Origin: Hydrocarboniphaga sp.
GTDB lineage: Bacteria > Pseudomonadota > Gammaproteobacteria > Nevskiales > Nevskiaceae
Reading direction: 5' to 3'
Length of the DNA stretch: 47,522 nucleotides
Assembly (NCBI RefSeq): GCF_028291725.1
Contig: NZ_JAQGNT010000083.1
Location: 1 to 47,522 of the forward strand
Under the pieces are notes generated by a model. That model did no database searches and was not told the origin of the DNA. It saw only the letters and a program-made list of their open reading frames with translations. The position numbers and the translations under genes were made by a program. Below, piece by piece: positions 27,083-35,676 of the stretch. The first letter of the stretch is position 1. Each line of letters starts with the position of its first letter.

Positions 27083-27526
27083 ATGAGAACACTTGCGGAC
27101 ATTCTGCTGGTAGACCACCAACGCGAGGCAGTGGCCGGAGACTGCGCGAAAGTGATCGAACGCCATCTGAACGGGCTGCGCAGCCTGCGAGGCATCGCGC
27201 TGAGAGCCGGGCTGGCGATGTTCAAGACCGCGGTACCCGATGCGATCCCACGCATCGTGAAAAAGCTGCTGCCGGATTTCGCCGTCGCTTTGGAGCCCCT
27301 GCATCAGCTGTTCCGCCAGTCTTCGGAAACCGATTTTAGCCTGTTCCTGAACAAGCACTCGGACGAGGCGACCGACGCGCTGACCGGCGTGATCGACCGG
27401 CGCGCGGCGGATAGCCCGAACGAGCCGGTCAAGATGGCCTACGGCAAACTCCGCAGCAGCGTGCGCAGCGAGCTTCAGGCCGTATTGCCGGAGCTGGGCA
27501 AGACCATCAGCAGCTATCTGGACTAA
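27083..27526 (+). CDS. Conserved hypothetical protein, DUF6918-like
   Basis: This 147-residue protein starts MRTLADILLVDHQREAVAGD, has a central segment LRSLRGIALRAGLAMFKTA and ends in LPELGKTISSYLD. This resembles DUF6918, a small helical family of unknown function; the match is from memory and moderate. No signal peptide or membrane helix is seen. It is divergent from the ABC1 kinase gene with only 34 bp between the starts, so the two probably share a control region. Confidence 0.65.
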   Translation: MRTLADILLVDHQREAVAGDCAKVIERHLNGLRSLRGIALRAGLAMFKTAVPDAIPRIVKKLLPDFAVALEPLHQLFRQSSETDFSLFLNKHSDEATDALTGVIDRRAADSPNEPVKMAYGKLRSSVRSELQAVLPELGKTISSYLD

Positions 27527-27548
27527 TCGGCAACAGCCGACGACGGCG

Positions 27549-27830
27549 CTAGGGCGCCGCGCTGCTGCGGCCGACCAGGGGCATGCCGGCGGCGATCATG
27601 TGGCGCGGAGCGGCAAGCTGCACCGCGGCAACCAGATCCCGGGCGATCCGCGGCTGCAGACTGGCCAAGGCTTCGCTGCGCAGCTGCGCCATCGCCTGCT
27701 CGCGTATCGTGTCCATTGCCGCCTGTCCCGGCCGCTGCTGCTGCGGCTCACAGGCCAGCGCCGCCGCGGTCGTCGTCAGCAGCAGCATCCCTGCGCTAAA
27801 GTTGAGCGCCGACTTCATCGTGGTTTTCAT
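27549..27830 (-). CDS. Small exported hypothetical protein
   Basis: This 93-residue protein has a signal peptide (MKTTMKSALNFSAGMLLLTT, cleavage near TAAALA) and a short helical mature part rich in Ala, Gln and Arg. A cysteine directly after the hydrophobic core (ALAC) could be lipidated, but the lipobox is poor. The ATG at 27830 with GGAG eight bases upstream was preferred over an overlapping TTG. It is convergent with the DUF6918-like gene. I do not recognise a family. Confidence 0.6.
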   Translation of the reverse strand: MKTTMKSALNFSAGMLLLTTTAAALACEPQQQRPGQAAMDTIREQAMAQLRSEALASLQPRIARDLVAAVQLAAPRHMIAAGMPLVGRSSAAP

Positions 27831-28043
27831 CAAAGGTCTCCGTCCCTGTTACCGCCTTGCACCTCTCAGATGAGGCAGGATGCCAACAGGTTGGAAGCGA
27901 CCCGAGTTTTTTTTGCGGCTACAGCGACGCAATCACGGCCCCGTCCGGGCCGCCAGGTCGAAGCTCCGGGACTCATCGAGTGTTAAGCCGCTGGTTCGTA
28001 GCGTTCGGGGCGCCGAAATACTTTCGCCCAAGGAGAGAGCCCA

Positions 28044-28490
28044 ATGAAAATACAGATCAAGAAATTGAACGCCAGTCTGGCTGCGCTGCTGTTGGCCTTG
28101 CCGGCGTTCGCCGCCGGGGCGACGCCGGTGGGCCGCTGGCAGACCATCGATGACGCCACCGGCAAGCCGAAGTCGATCGTCGAGATCACCGACACCGGCG
28201 GCGAGTTGCAGGGCAAAGTGATCAAACTGCTCAACCCGTCGAAGCCCAACCCCACTTGCGACAAGTGCGAAGGCGAGCTTCAGGGCAAACCGATCGAGGG
28301 CATGACGATCCTGTGGGGCATCAAGAAAGACGGCGAGGTCTGGGACGGCGGCAAGATCATCGACCCGGAATCAGGCAAGGTCTACAGCGCCAAGCTCACG
28401 CCGGAGGCCGGCGGCGACAAGCTGCAGGTTCGCGGCTATCTGGGCATCTCGATGCTCGGCCGCACGCAGGAGTGGATCAAGGCGCCCTAG
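28044..28490 (+). CDS. DUF2147 domain-containing periplasmic protein
   Basis: This 148-residue protein has a signal peptide (cleavage near PAFAAG, residue 24) and a DUF2147 domain. Typical segments are GRWQTIDDATGKPKSIVEI, LWGIKKDGEVWDGGKIIDPE, SGKVYSAKLT and LQVRGYLGISMLGRTQEW. A Cys-X-X-Cys pair (CDKC) lies in the middle. DUF2147 is a lipocalin-like beta domain of unknown function. The start has an AAGGAGAG site at 28029-28036. It is convergent with the TPR-DUF1329 gene; the two share the palindromic stop CTAG at 28487-28490. Confidence 0.9.
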   Translation: MKIQIKKLNASLAALLLALPAFAAGATPVGRWQTIDDATGKPKSIVEITDTGGELQGKVIKLLNPSKPNPTCDKCEGELQGKPIEGMTILWGIKKDGEVWDGGKIIDPESGKVYSAKLTPEAGGDKLQVRGYLGISMLGRTQEWIKAP

Positions 28491-31096
28491 CGCCGCCCGT
28501 ATTGCGAACGCACCGCCTCGGGCGTGAAGTCCGAATCACTGAGCCCGGGAACGTCGTATTGAGCCGGCGGTTCCTCGGCGGTCAGGCGATTGATGAAATA
28601 GCGGCCGTCCTTGAAGTCGTAGGTCACCACCGGCAGGCAGTTCGCCGACAGCGAGTCGTACAGGGCCAGCAAGTGCCCCTCCTGGAAACGCCACAGCGTG
28701 CTGTCGTCGCGCTGATAGTTCTCCACCAGGACCACGTTCCAGCTGTCCTCGTCGACATAGAACACGCGCTTGCCGAAGGAGTGCGTCTTGCCGCCGCGCT
28801 CGCTCGCCTCGATCACCCAGACCCGATGCAGTTCGTAGCGCGTCGTCTCCGGATTCAGGAAGCCGGGCTTGATCAGCTGCGAGTATCGATAACGGCCATC
28901 GCCGATGCGATAGTTGTTGTACGGCAGGTAGATCTCGCGCTTGCCCAGCATCTTCCAGACATAACGATCGAAGGCGCCGTTGTACATGTCGACCATGTCG
29001 ATGAACTGCAGGCCGTCCGATCCCGGAAACGGCTGGTCGTAACCGACTGGCGGAATCCGGAACATGCGGCCGATATCCATTGGCAGCGCCCAGACATTGC
29101 GCGCCCCGCGCTGCGCGTCGGCAGTCTCGTGCACCAGGCTCAGGAAGTCCTTGCGCGCCGCGCTCTTGCCGAACCAGGTCAGGTAGTACAGCAGGATGTT
29201 CTTGTCCGCGATGTCGACCGGGCTGGCGATGTTGCCGTAGCGGTAGTACACCAGCTCGGTCTGCTTGAGCCAGGTTGCGCTGCCGTCTTTCTGCACCACC
29301 GCCTGCGCGGTCTGCGCCTTCATTGAATCGCCGCGATAGCGCGTGCGGTGATTCCACATGATCTCGACGCCGGAGCCGGGCTTCGGGAACGGCACGCCGA
29401 GCTTCGCTCCGCTCAGTGAATCCGAGCCGATCAGCTTCGCCCGGCCGATATTGGCCTGGCTGGCGTCGTAGATCGCCTGCGGATACGCCACACTGCGATG
29501 TGTCGTGTAGACGGGCATCGCATAACCCGGCTTTGAGGCGAACAGTTGGCGATGGCCGCTGGAAAGCTTGCCCGCATACTGGCCGAGGTTCGCAGCGGTG
29601 ATCGTGAACAGCGGTTTTTCGGCCGGGAAAGGGTCCTTGAGCTTCTGGCCCTTCTGGAAACCGGCGGGCCGCTGCGCCGCGGTGATGCCGCCGCTCCAGG
29701 CCGGAATGCTGCCGTCGCGGTTGGCGCCGCGTTCGGCGCCGATCGGCGTCAGGCCGGCCGACGGCGTGGCCGAGGCTTCCACGGCCGCGGAAGAGTCCGG
29801 TGGCGCGGTCACGCTGAGGCTGTCGCCCATCAGGCGGCTGCTGATCTGCGTTTCCTCGTCCTGCTGCCGCTGACGCAGCGCAGCGACCGCATTCAGAGCC
29901 TCGTCGCGCGCGCGTCCGGTTTCCAGGTATTTGATCCAGTCCGCTGCAAGCTTCCTGCTCGGCGCGAATTCCTGGGCGGCGCGGAAAGCGGTGAGTGCGC
30001 CATCGACGTCGGCCTGCTGGTAACGGGCCAGGCCCAGCGTCATCAGCAGCGTGCCGCTACGCGCGGGCCCGGCCGCCAGCTTCTCCAGATCCTTGGCGGC
30101 CTCGGCGTATTCCTCGCGCTCCATGTGCAGCTGCGCCTTCTGCTGCAGCAGCTCGCTGCTCGGTGCCAGCGCCAGCGCGCGATCGAGCGCGCTCAAGGCC
30201 AGCTTCTTTTCGCGCGCGGCCAGCCACAGCGTCGCCAGCAACTTGCGATTGGCCGCGTCGTCGGCCAGCGCCTTGCTGTCGATCCAGCCGCTGAGCAGCG
30301 ATCCAGCCTCGAACGGCGCACCGATCTGCGCGGTCAGCGTGACCAGGCGCAGCCGGTCCTGGGCGTCGCGCAGATAACCGAGACGTGAGGCCACTTCCAT
30401 CACCGCCTGCGCGCGCTCCTTGTTGCCGGCCTTGATGCTGACCGCTGCCAGCTGCAGCCATTCATCGCGATGCGTCGGATCACGCTTCACCGCCTCCTCC
30501 AGCAGCGGCAATGCGTCCTTGTCGCGGCCGGCTCCCAGATACGCGGCGAGCAGCGCGCGCTTCCAGCTCAGGTCGGCATTCGGTACGGCGCGCACGCCCT
30601 TCTCCAGCAGCGGCGCCGCGTCGGCGTAGCGCTTCTGCTCCAGATAGGCCGCACCCAGCGCGACATAAGTCTCCGGCGACGCCTTGCCGCTTTTCACCTG
30701 CGCCTCGAGTTGCGGCACCATCTGCCTGGCGTTGCCGCCGGCCCCACTGGCCCCGCTGGCAATGTACAGCTGGGCCAGATCCTGGCGCATCGCATTCTCG
30801 GCCGGCCCGGCGAGCGCCTTGGTCGCGATCGCCTGTTCGAGCAACTGCGCCGCCTGTTTGTAGTCCTTTTTTTGCGCCGCACTCGCCGCCAGATCGCGCA
30901 GCAACAACGCACGTCCGTAAGGGTCGGTGGTCTGCTTCAGCAGGGTCTGCGGGTCCACCGGCTTCTGCACCGGTGTGTTCGGGACTTCGCGTACTTCGCT
31001 CTTGTATTGATCGGCCAGCACCGGCCGCGCCGCGAACAAGGCGACGCCCGTCAGTACCAGGCTGGCGATCTGCTTGCGATTCAACGGTAGTTTCAA
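28487..31096 (-). CDS. TPR-repeat/DUF1329 fusion protein of the TonB2-type operon
   Basis: This 869-residue protein joins two modules. After a signal peptide (about 1-27, ending RPVLA) come TPR-like repeats to about residue 430, for example YVALGAAYLEQKRYADAAPL and DEWLQLAAVSIKAGNKERA. From about 447 to the end is a complete DUF1329 domain with LTPIGAERGANRDGSIPAW, FRIPPVGYDQPFPGSDG, ELHRVWVIEASERGGKTHSF and VDEDSWNVVLVENYQ, parallel to the stand-alone copy at 24083-25435. TTG at 31096 overlaps the tonB stop; TTG at 31084 is an alternative. In Vibrio TonB2 clusters the last gene encodes a TPR protein without DUF1329. Function inferred: periplasmic partner of TonB in transport of a hydrophobic substrate. 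Confidence 0.85.
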   Translation of the reverse strand: MKLPLNRKQIASLVLTGVALFAARPVLADQYKSEVREVPNTPVQKPVDPQTLLKQTTDPYGRALLLRDLAASAAQKKDYKQAAQLLEQAIATKALAGPAENAMRQDLAQLYIASGASGAGGNARQMVPQLEAQVKSGKASPETYVALGAAYLEQKRYADAAPLLEKGVRAVPNADLSWKRALLAAYLGAGRDKDALPLLEEAVKRDPTHRDEWLQLAAVSIKAGNKERAQAVMEVASRLGYLRDAQDRLRLVTLTAQIGAPFEAGSLLSGWIDSKALADDAANRKLLATLWLAAREKKLALSALDRALALAPSSELLQQKAQLHMEREEYAEAAKDLEKLAAGPARSGTLLMTLGLARYQQADVDGALTAFRAAQEFAPSRKLAADWIKYLETGRARDEALNAVAALRQRQQDEETQISSRLMGDSLSVTAPPDSSAAVEASATPSAGLTPIGAERGANRDGSIPAWSGGITAAQRPAGFQKGQKLKDPFPAEKPLFTITAANLGQYAGKLSSGHRQLFASKPGYAMPVYTTHRSVAYPQAIYDASQANIGRAKLIGSDSLSGAKLGVPFPKPGSGVEIMWNHRTRYRGDSMKAQTAQAVVQKDGSATWLKQTELVYYRYGNIASPVDIADKNILLYYLTWFGKSAARKDFLSLVHETADAQRGARNVWALPMDIGRMFRIPPVGYDQPFPGSDGLQFIDMVDMYNGAFDRYVWKMLGKREIYLPYNNYRIGDGRYRYSQLIKPGFLNPETTRYELHRVWVIEASERGGKTHSFGKRVFYVDEDSWNVVLVENYQRDDSTLWRFQEGHLLALYDSLSANCLPVVTYDFKDGRYFINRLTAEEPPAQYDVPGLSDSDFTPEAVRSQYGRR

Positions 31097-31845
31097 TGGT
31101 AGTTGTAGGCGCAGTCGGCCGGGTCCATCGGCACGCGCTGACGGACCTCGGCGGATTTGCCGGTGCGCTCGTAGAGCCAGTTGCCGATGCTCTCGACTGC
31201 GGCCGCTTCGAACACACCGCGAGGTTCGGCGTTGACGATCTTCACGTCCCTGACGTGTCCGTTCGGATCGACCGTGAAGATCGCCTCGACCCAACCCGCG
31301 AGCTTCTGCTTGCAGGCCCATTCCGGCATTTGCGGGCGCGCGGTCGACAGCGGCACCAGCGGCTTGCCTTTCCAGGTACCGCCGCCGGCGCCGGCTCCGG
31401 AACCGCTGCCATTGCCACCGCCGCCGCTGCCGGCAAATCCGCCGAAGCTGCCGGAAGACCCCAGCGAGGTGCCACCGCCGATCGCTAGACTGCCGGTCGG
31501 CAGCGAGATCGTGCCGATATCGACCGGCGACACCGTGATCGCCGGCATCGCCAAGGCCGGCACCGCGGCCTGCGCGAGCGCAGGCGGTGCGGCCGGCGGC
31601 GGTGGCGGCGCGTTCTGCAGCGTCTTCATCGGGTCCTGCGGCGGATGCTCGTCGCGCCGCGTCTGCACCACGCGCACGTCTTCGATGATCGTCTCGGGCT
31701 CATTGGCCGGCTCACGTGAACGGATTGCCCAGACCATCAGCAGGAACAGCAGCCAAGTGATCAGCAATGCAGCCGGCGGCAGCCACAGCCAGCGCAGCCG
31801 TGACGGCAGCGACATCGCCTGCGTGGTTTGCACCTGAGCGGTCAC
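31093..31845 (-). CDS. Energy transducer TonB
   Basis: This 250-residue protein has an N-terminal membrane helix (about 17-36), a proline/alanine-rich stretch (NAPPPPPAAPPALAQA), a glycine/serine-rich segment and a C-terminal TonB domain with AIFTVDPNGHVRDVKIVNAE and GVFEAAAVESIGNWLYE. TonB carries energy from the ExbB/ExbD motor to outer-membrane transporters. It lies 12 bp downstream of exbD, and its stop overlaps the start of the TPR-DUF1329 gene. The long low-complexity linker is similar in length to other TonB2-type proteins. The receptor it serves is not in the window. Confidence 0.9.
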   Translation of the reverse strand: MTAQVQTTQAMSLPSRLRWLWLPPAALLITWLLFLLMVWAIRSREPANEPETIIEDVRVVQTRRDEHPPQDPMKTLQNAPPPPPAAPPALAQAAVPALAMPAITVSPVDIGTISLPTGSLAIGGGTSLGSSGSFGGFAGSGGGGNGSGSGAGAGGGTWKGKPLVPLSTARPQMPEWACKQKLAGWVEAIFTVDPNGHVRDVKIVNAEPRGVFEAAAVESIGNWLYERTGKSAEVRQRVPMDPADCAYNYH

Positions 31846-31857
31846 ACCTTGCCGAGC

Positions 31858-32262
31858 CTACTTGGGCCGCGCCGCGACGGCGACGTCGGCGACGCCGGCC
31901 AGCCGCGCCTGGTCCATCGCCTCGACCATCAGGCCGGCACGCGCATCGCGATCGGCCTGGATCACGACGGCCGCTTTGGGGCGGTCATGCCGCATGCGTT
32001 CGATCTCGCCGCGCAGGCGGCGGATGTCGACGCGCTGCCGGTCGATCCAGATCTCGTTGTTGGCCGACACCGCGACGAAGATGCTGCCCTTGTCCTCGGG
32101 CTTGGCGGTCTTGGCGGACGGGCGGTTCACGCGGATGCCAGACTCGTGCACGAAGGCCGCGGCGATGATGAAGAAGATCAGCAGGTTCATAACGAAATCG
32201 AGCATCGGTGCGAGATCGATGCCGGTGTCCTCCTGCACGACGGTGTGCCGGCGGAATTTCAT
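31858..32262 (-). CDS. ExbD/TolR biopolymer transport protein
   Basis: This 134-residue protein has a short cytoplasmic start, one membrane helix (about 19-38) with the functional aspartate in LAPMLDFVMNLLIFF (Asp22), and a periplasmic domain with IFVAVSANNEIWIDRQRV and AAVVIQADRDARAGLMVEAM. It pairs with ExbB to convert proton flow into work. The start at 32262 has a GGAGGT site and overlaps the exbB stop by 4 bp. The open frame extends further upstream, but that part is the shadow of exbB. Confidence 0.93.
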   Translation of the reverse strand: MKFRRHTVVQEDTGIDLAPMLDFVMNLLIFFIIAAAFVHESGIRVNRPSAKTAKPEDKGSIFVAVSANNEIWIDRQRVDIRRLRGEIERMRHDRPKAAVVIQADRDARAGLMVEAMDQARLAGVADVAVAARPK

Positions 32263-32801
32263 CGCAGAACCTCCAGGCGTGCATCGAGCAGATCGTTGAG
32301 TCGCGCGGTTTCGCGCTTGACCCGCGACGTGAACAGATGCGTGAAGAACAGGCCGATCAGGCTGACGACCAAGCCGGCCATCGTCGCGATCATCGCGTGG
32401 CTGATGCCGTCGGCCATCGCGCGCGTGTCGGTGTTGCGCGAGGACGTCATCGCGTCGAATACCTGCAGCATGCCGGTGACGGTGCCGAGCAGGCCGAGCA
32501 GCGGGGCCATCGGCACCGTTACCCGAATCAGGGCCAGGCCCGACTCGAGACCGATCCGCAATTGCGACACCATCGCCGCGCGGATGCGCAATGCGGCCCA
32601 GCTCTCGCGTTCGCTGCGAGCGCGCCATTCGGCCAGCGCCGCGGCGCGCCGGCCCGGGTGGATTTTCCACAGGTACCAGGCGCGCTCGAGCACCAGGGTC
32701 CACATCACCAGCGCCGTAATCAGAATCCAGCCGACGACCCAGCCGCCCGAATCGAGAAAGTCGCCGAGCATGTGCACCGGCAGCAGCAGGGTTTCATTCA
32801 C
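32259..32801 (-). CDS. MotA/TolQ/ExbB proton channel family protein (ExbB)
   Basis: This 180-residue ExbB has three predicted membrane helices: about 20-40, 95-120 and 140-160. The conserved MotA_ExbB segment is APLLGLLGTVTGMLQVFDAM, followed by ISHAMIATMAGLVVSLIGLF. It is the short, ExbB2-type form. It overlaps exbD by 4 bp and the longer upstream ExbB-like gene by 8 bp, so translation of the operon is tightly coupled. Confidence 0.93.
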   Translation of the reverse strand: MNETLLLPVHMLGDFLDSGGWVVGWILITALVMWTLVLERAWYLWKIHPGRRAAALAEWRARSERESWAALRIRAAMVSQLRIGLESGLALIRVTVPMAPLLGLLGTVTGMLQVFDAMTSSRNTDTRAMADGISHAMIATMAGLVVSLIGLFFTHLFTSRVKRETARLNDLLDARLEVLR

Positions 32802-34185
32802 GCGTGATGCCCCGATGCGCTTCCAGATGCCGCGCCAGCAGGCCGGCCGCCTGCTCGTCCAGCACCTGCGTCAGCGCACGCGAACGCGAGCCGAGGAAAC
32901 TGTTCGCGAACAGCAGCGGGATCGCGATGATCAAACCCAGCACGGTGGCAATCATCGCCTGCGATATGCCGCCAGCCATCACCTTGGGATCGCCGGCGCC
33001 GAGTTCGGTGATCACCTGGAAGGTCAGGATCATGCCAATCACGGTACCGAGCAGGCCGAGCAGCGGGCCGGCCGCGACGATCATCTTCAGCAGCGACTGG
33101 TAGCGCTCCAGCCGCGGCGTCTCGCGCAGGATCGCTTCGGACAGCCGCGTCTCCAGCACCTCGGGGTCCTGCAGCAACAAGGCATCGGCCTGATCGCCGG
33201 CGCCGATACTGGCGAGCACGCGGCCCAGCGGGTTGTCGTTTCGCGGCCTGTCGATCTGGCGCAACTGGCTGCGCACCAGGGCGTCGACGCGCAGCAGATA
33301 GATCAGCTGGTAGATCGCCAGAACCGCGCCGATCACGCCGATGCAGATGATCACGTAACCGACTGCCCCGCCCTGCTCGATGCGCTCGGACAGCGACGGC
33401 CGCTCGGCCGAGCGACGCAGCAGCGCGCCGCGCGAGGGATCGACCAGCATCGGGGCGAGTTCGTCTTCGCCCTTGCCGAAATCGTCGATCAGCCCGGTGT
33501 GGCCAGGCTGCCGCGCCAGCGCGGCGAGCTTGCCGGTGTCTGGCTGCAGCGCGAGATAGCGGCCTTCGGCGAATGCGGTGAACAGGCCGATGCGCGTGAC
33601 CTCGGCCTGTTGCGGCGCGCCCGCGTCGTCGAACACCTCGGCCTTGAACCGCGCGACCTTGCCGCCCTCGGCGATCTCCTGCGCGTACAGCAGCCACAGC
33701 TGCTCGAGCTGGTCGACACCCGGCAATTCGCGCGCCTGCGCCAAGGCATCGAGCTGGGCCAGGCGATCCGGAAACTGCGGCGTCACCAGCGAATCGGCCG
33801 CCTGCGCGCGGAAGCTGCCCGCTGCCTCGGACACCGCCGAGAAAATCTGCGCACTGTCGCCGACCCGACCTTCGAGCTGCTGCTTCAGCGCGGCGATGCC
33901 GGCCTGGGCGCCGTCGAAGCGGCCCTTCGCGGACTTGGCGCGCGCGTCGGCGGCACTGCGCGCCCCTTCGGCTTCCGCAAGCAATGCCGCCTGCTGACTC
34001 TTATCGCGCAGAAACCGCGCTTCGCGATCGGCATTGGTCTTCGACATCTCTCGCGAGCCTTCGCGAATCTGTTCGACCAGCTGGTCGAGACCGCCCGCTG
34101 CGGGCTTGGGCGCCGGTGCGGGCGCAGTAGCAGCAAACGCGGTCGTCGACATCAGCGCGAGCAACAATATCCAGCCAGGCTTCAC
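32794..34185 (-). CDS. TtpC-like long MotA/TolQ/ExbB family protein
   Basis: This 463-residue protein has a signal peptide (about 1-19), a periplasmic, partly coiled-coil N-terminal region to about residue 270, and a C-terminal ExbB-like channel with AVGYVIICIGVIGAVLAIYQ, GPLLGLLGTVIGMILTFQVI and GGISQAMIATVLGLIIAIPL. Such an ExbB with a large periplasmic extension is the TtpC protein of Vibrio TonB2 systems, where it is needed for energy transfer. Gene order (DUF3450, TtpC-like, ExbB, ExbD, TonB, TPR) agrees. It overlaps the flanking genes by 4 and 8 bp. Confidence 0.88.
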   Translation of the reverse strand: MKPGWILLLALMSTTAFAATAPAPAPKPAAGGLDQLVEQIREGSREMSKTNADREARFLRDKSQQAALLAEAEGARSAADARAKSAKGRFDGAQAGIAALKQQLEGRVGDSAQIFSAVSEAAGSFRAQAADSLVTPQFPDRLAQLDALAQARELPGVDQLEQLWLLYAQEIAEGGKVARFKAEVFDDAGAPQQAEVTRIGLFTAFAEGRYLALQPDTGKLAALARQPGHTGLIDDFGKGEDELAPMLVDPSRGALLRRSAERPSLSERIEQGGAVGYVIICIGVIGAVLAIYQLIYLLRVDALVRSQLRQIDRPRNDNPLGRVLASIGAGDQADALLLQDPEVLETRLSEAILRETPRLERYQSLLKMIVAAGPLLGLLGTVIGMILTFQVITELGAGDPKVMAGGISQAMIATVLGLIIAIPLLFANSFLGSRSRALTQVLDEQAAGLLARHLEAHRGITRE

Positions 34186-34952
34186 GACCTGGCCCCCGCC
34201 GGCTTCTGCGGCATCGGCAGCTGCAGCAGATCCGGTGCCAGGGTTTCGCGCGCCATGCGCAGGCCGCGGCGCACCGGCGTGATGTACTGGCTATCCAGCG
34301 GCTGCCAGCTGGATTTCGCGGCGTCCCACCAGCCGGCTTCGCGGCCATCGGTGCTCAGGTAGAACAAGGCGGTGCGGCCGACGCGCAGCACGTCGACCGA
34401 GCGATTCTCGACCTGGGTGCGCTCGGCACCGAGCGTGCGGCCGTATTCGGCCTCGATCTGGTAGGCCTCGAGAATCCGCTTGAACTTGTCCGCATTGCTG
34501 GCCGAAGGATCGGCCATCAAGCGCTTGATGCTGTCGACGCGCTCCTGCCGTTCCTGATGCAGAAACGGCAGATCGGATGCGACGATGCTCTCCAGACCCT
34601 GGGTCATCCGCAGCATCAGCGGCAGCAGTTCGCGCTCGGTGCGGTCGATCTCGGTCAGCTGCCGCTGCAGGGAATCGCGCTCGGCCTCCTGGCCTTTCGC
34701 GAGTTCCTCCAGCTGGTCCGCGTAAACCTTGAGCTGCTGCGATTGCCAGCTTGCCGAGCGATAACGTTCGAGCATCGCTTGCGTCGCATCGTCGAGCTGA
34801 TCGATGCGTGCCTGCGAATCGCGCGACGCGCGGTTGGCATTGGTGGTGGCATCGAGCGCCTGCCCAACCGGATCGGCTGCCACGGCCGTCGTCACTCCTG
34901 CGCTCAGCACCGCCACCGAAATCGCGGCCCGCCATCGGGCCTGATTGAACAT
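34182..34952 (-). CDS. DUF3450 domain-containing periplasmic protein
   Basis: This 256-residue protein has a signal peptide (cleavage near TAVAAD, residue 26), a long coiled-coil region (about 35-125, with DQLEELAKGQEAERDSLQRQ) and a compact C-terminal part with GRTALFYLSTDGREAGWWD, all typical of DUF3450. In Vibrio this family is the first gene of TonB2 operons, and its role is unknown. The start at 34952 lies directly before the signal peptide; an ATG at 35003 would add 17 basic residues. The gene opens the six-gene operon and overlaps the next gene by 4 bp. Confidence 0.88.
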   Translation of the reverse strand: MFNQARWRAAISVAVLSAGVTTAVAADPVGQALDATTNANRASRDSQARIDQLDDATQAMLERYRSASWQSQQLKVYADQLEELAKGQEAERDSLQRQLTEIDRTERELLPLMLRMTQGLESIVASDLPFLHQERQERVDSIKRLMADPSASNADKFKRILEAYQIEAEYGRTLGAERTQVENRSVDVLRVGRTALFYLSTDGREAGWWDAAKSSWQPLDSQYITPVRRGLRMARETLAPDLLQLPMPQKPAGARS

Positions 34953-35029
34953 CCGCACCTGTCTGCTCCTCGATCTGCCGGCTTCTTTAGTGGGCGAGGC
35001 CATCGGCTTGCATTGCGCATGCTGCGGCT

Positions 35030-35194
35030 CTAGTGTCGCGAGTCAGAAGTTCGCATGCGAATTCGCCGCGGCTTTTCGCGCCTGGCCGCGTTGCAACTCC
35101 TCGCCATAGTTCGACTATGGCTCGTCGTTGCGCCTTGCCAGTCACGAAAAGCCGCCAGCGGCTTCATCATGCAACTTCTGACTTGGGACACTAG
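35030..35194. repeat. 165-bp imperfect palindrome, MITE/REP-like element
   Basis: The element begins CTAGTGTC and ends GACACTAG and is an imperfect inverted repeat over its whole length, centred near 35112 at CCATAGTTCGACTATGG. Matching arm segments include AGTCAGAAGTT with AACTTCTGACT, and CGGCTTTTCG with CGAAAAGCCG. It encodes no protein. It fills much of the 357-bp gap (34953-35309) between the TonB operon and the rhodanese gene. The rest of the gap holds no visible gene. A non-autonomous mobile or REP-type repeat is the likeliest identity. Confidence 0.7.
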
Positions 35195-35309
35195 GGCAAG
35201 GTTCGACGCGGGCGCCGGCCTTGTCAACGCATACTCGGACGAGGGCCTGCGCATGGAGCGATTCGTGCTCCGCGCTAGAATCGGCTCACCACAACGGCAA
35301 GGATCGACA

Positions 35310-35675
35310 ATGAGCGACCACTCGCAGGCATTCCTGAACCTGGTCAATGACGCGCGCAGCCGCGTCCGCGAAATCCATGCGCGCGAAGTCGCCGCCGAAC
35401 TGGCCAGCGTGAAAAACGCCAAGCTGATCGACGTGCGCGAAGAAAGCGAATTCGCTGCCGGGCACATCAAGGGCGCGGAGCATCTTGGCAAGGGCGTGAT
35501 CGAGCGCGACATCGAGGCCCGCCATCCCGACAAATCGACACCGCTCTATCTGTATTGCGGCGGCGGCTTCCGCTCCGCACTGGCGGCGGACAACCTGAAG
35601 AAGATGGGCTACGACAAGGTCGTCAACATCGACGGCGGCTGGCGCGAGCTGAAGGAATTGATGCCGGTGGAGTGA
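35310..35675 (+). CDS. Single-domain rhodanese-like protein
   Basis: This 121-residue cytoplasmic protein is one rhodanese domain. It shows LIDVREESEFAAGHIKGAEH and the active-site loop LYCGGGFRSALAA, with Cys83 as the likely sulfur-carrying residue, and ends with VVNIDGGWRELKELMPVE. Single-domain rhodaneses transfer sulfane sulfur or act in redox chemistry; the substrate is not known. An in-frame upstream extension to 35055 runs through the palindrome and is unlikely to be translated. The AAGGATCG before the ATG is a modest ribosome-binding site. Confidence 0.88.
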   Translation: MSDHSQAFLNLVNDARSRVREIHAREVAAELASVKNAKLIDVREESEFAAGHIKGAEHLGKGVIERDIEARHPDKSTPLYLYCGGGFRSALAADNLKKMGYDKVVNIDGGWRELKELMPVE

Positions 35676-35676
35676 A

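Noticed and set aside
35055-35309. N-terminal extension of the rhodanese protein
   Set aside because: It would translate the 165-bp palindrome. The rhodanese domain is complete from the ATG at 35310.
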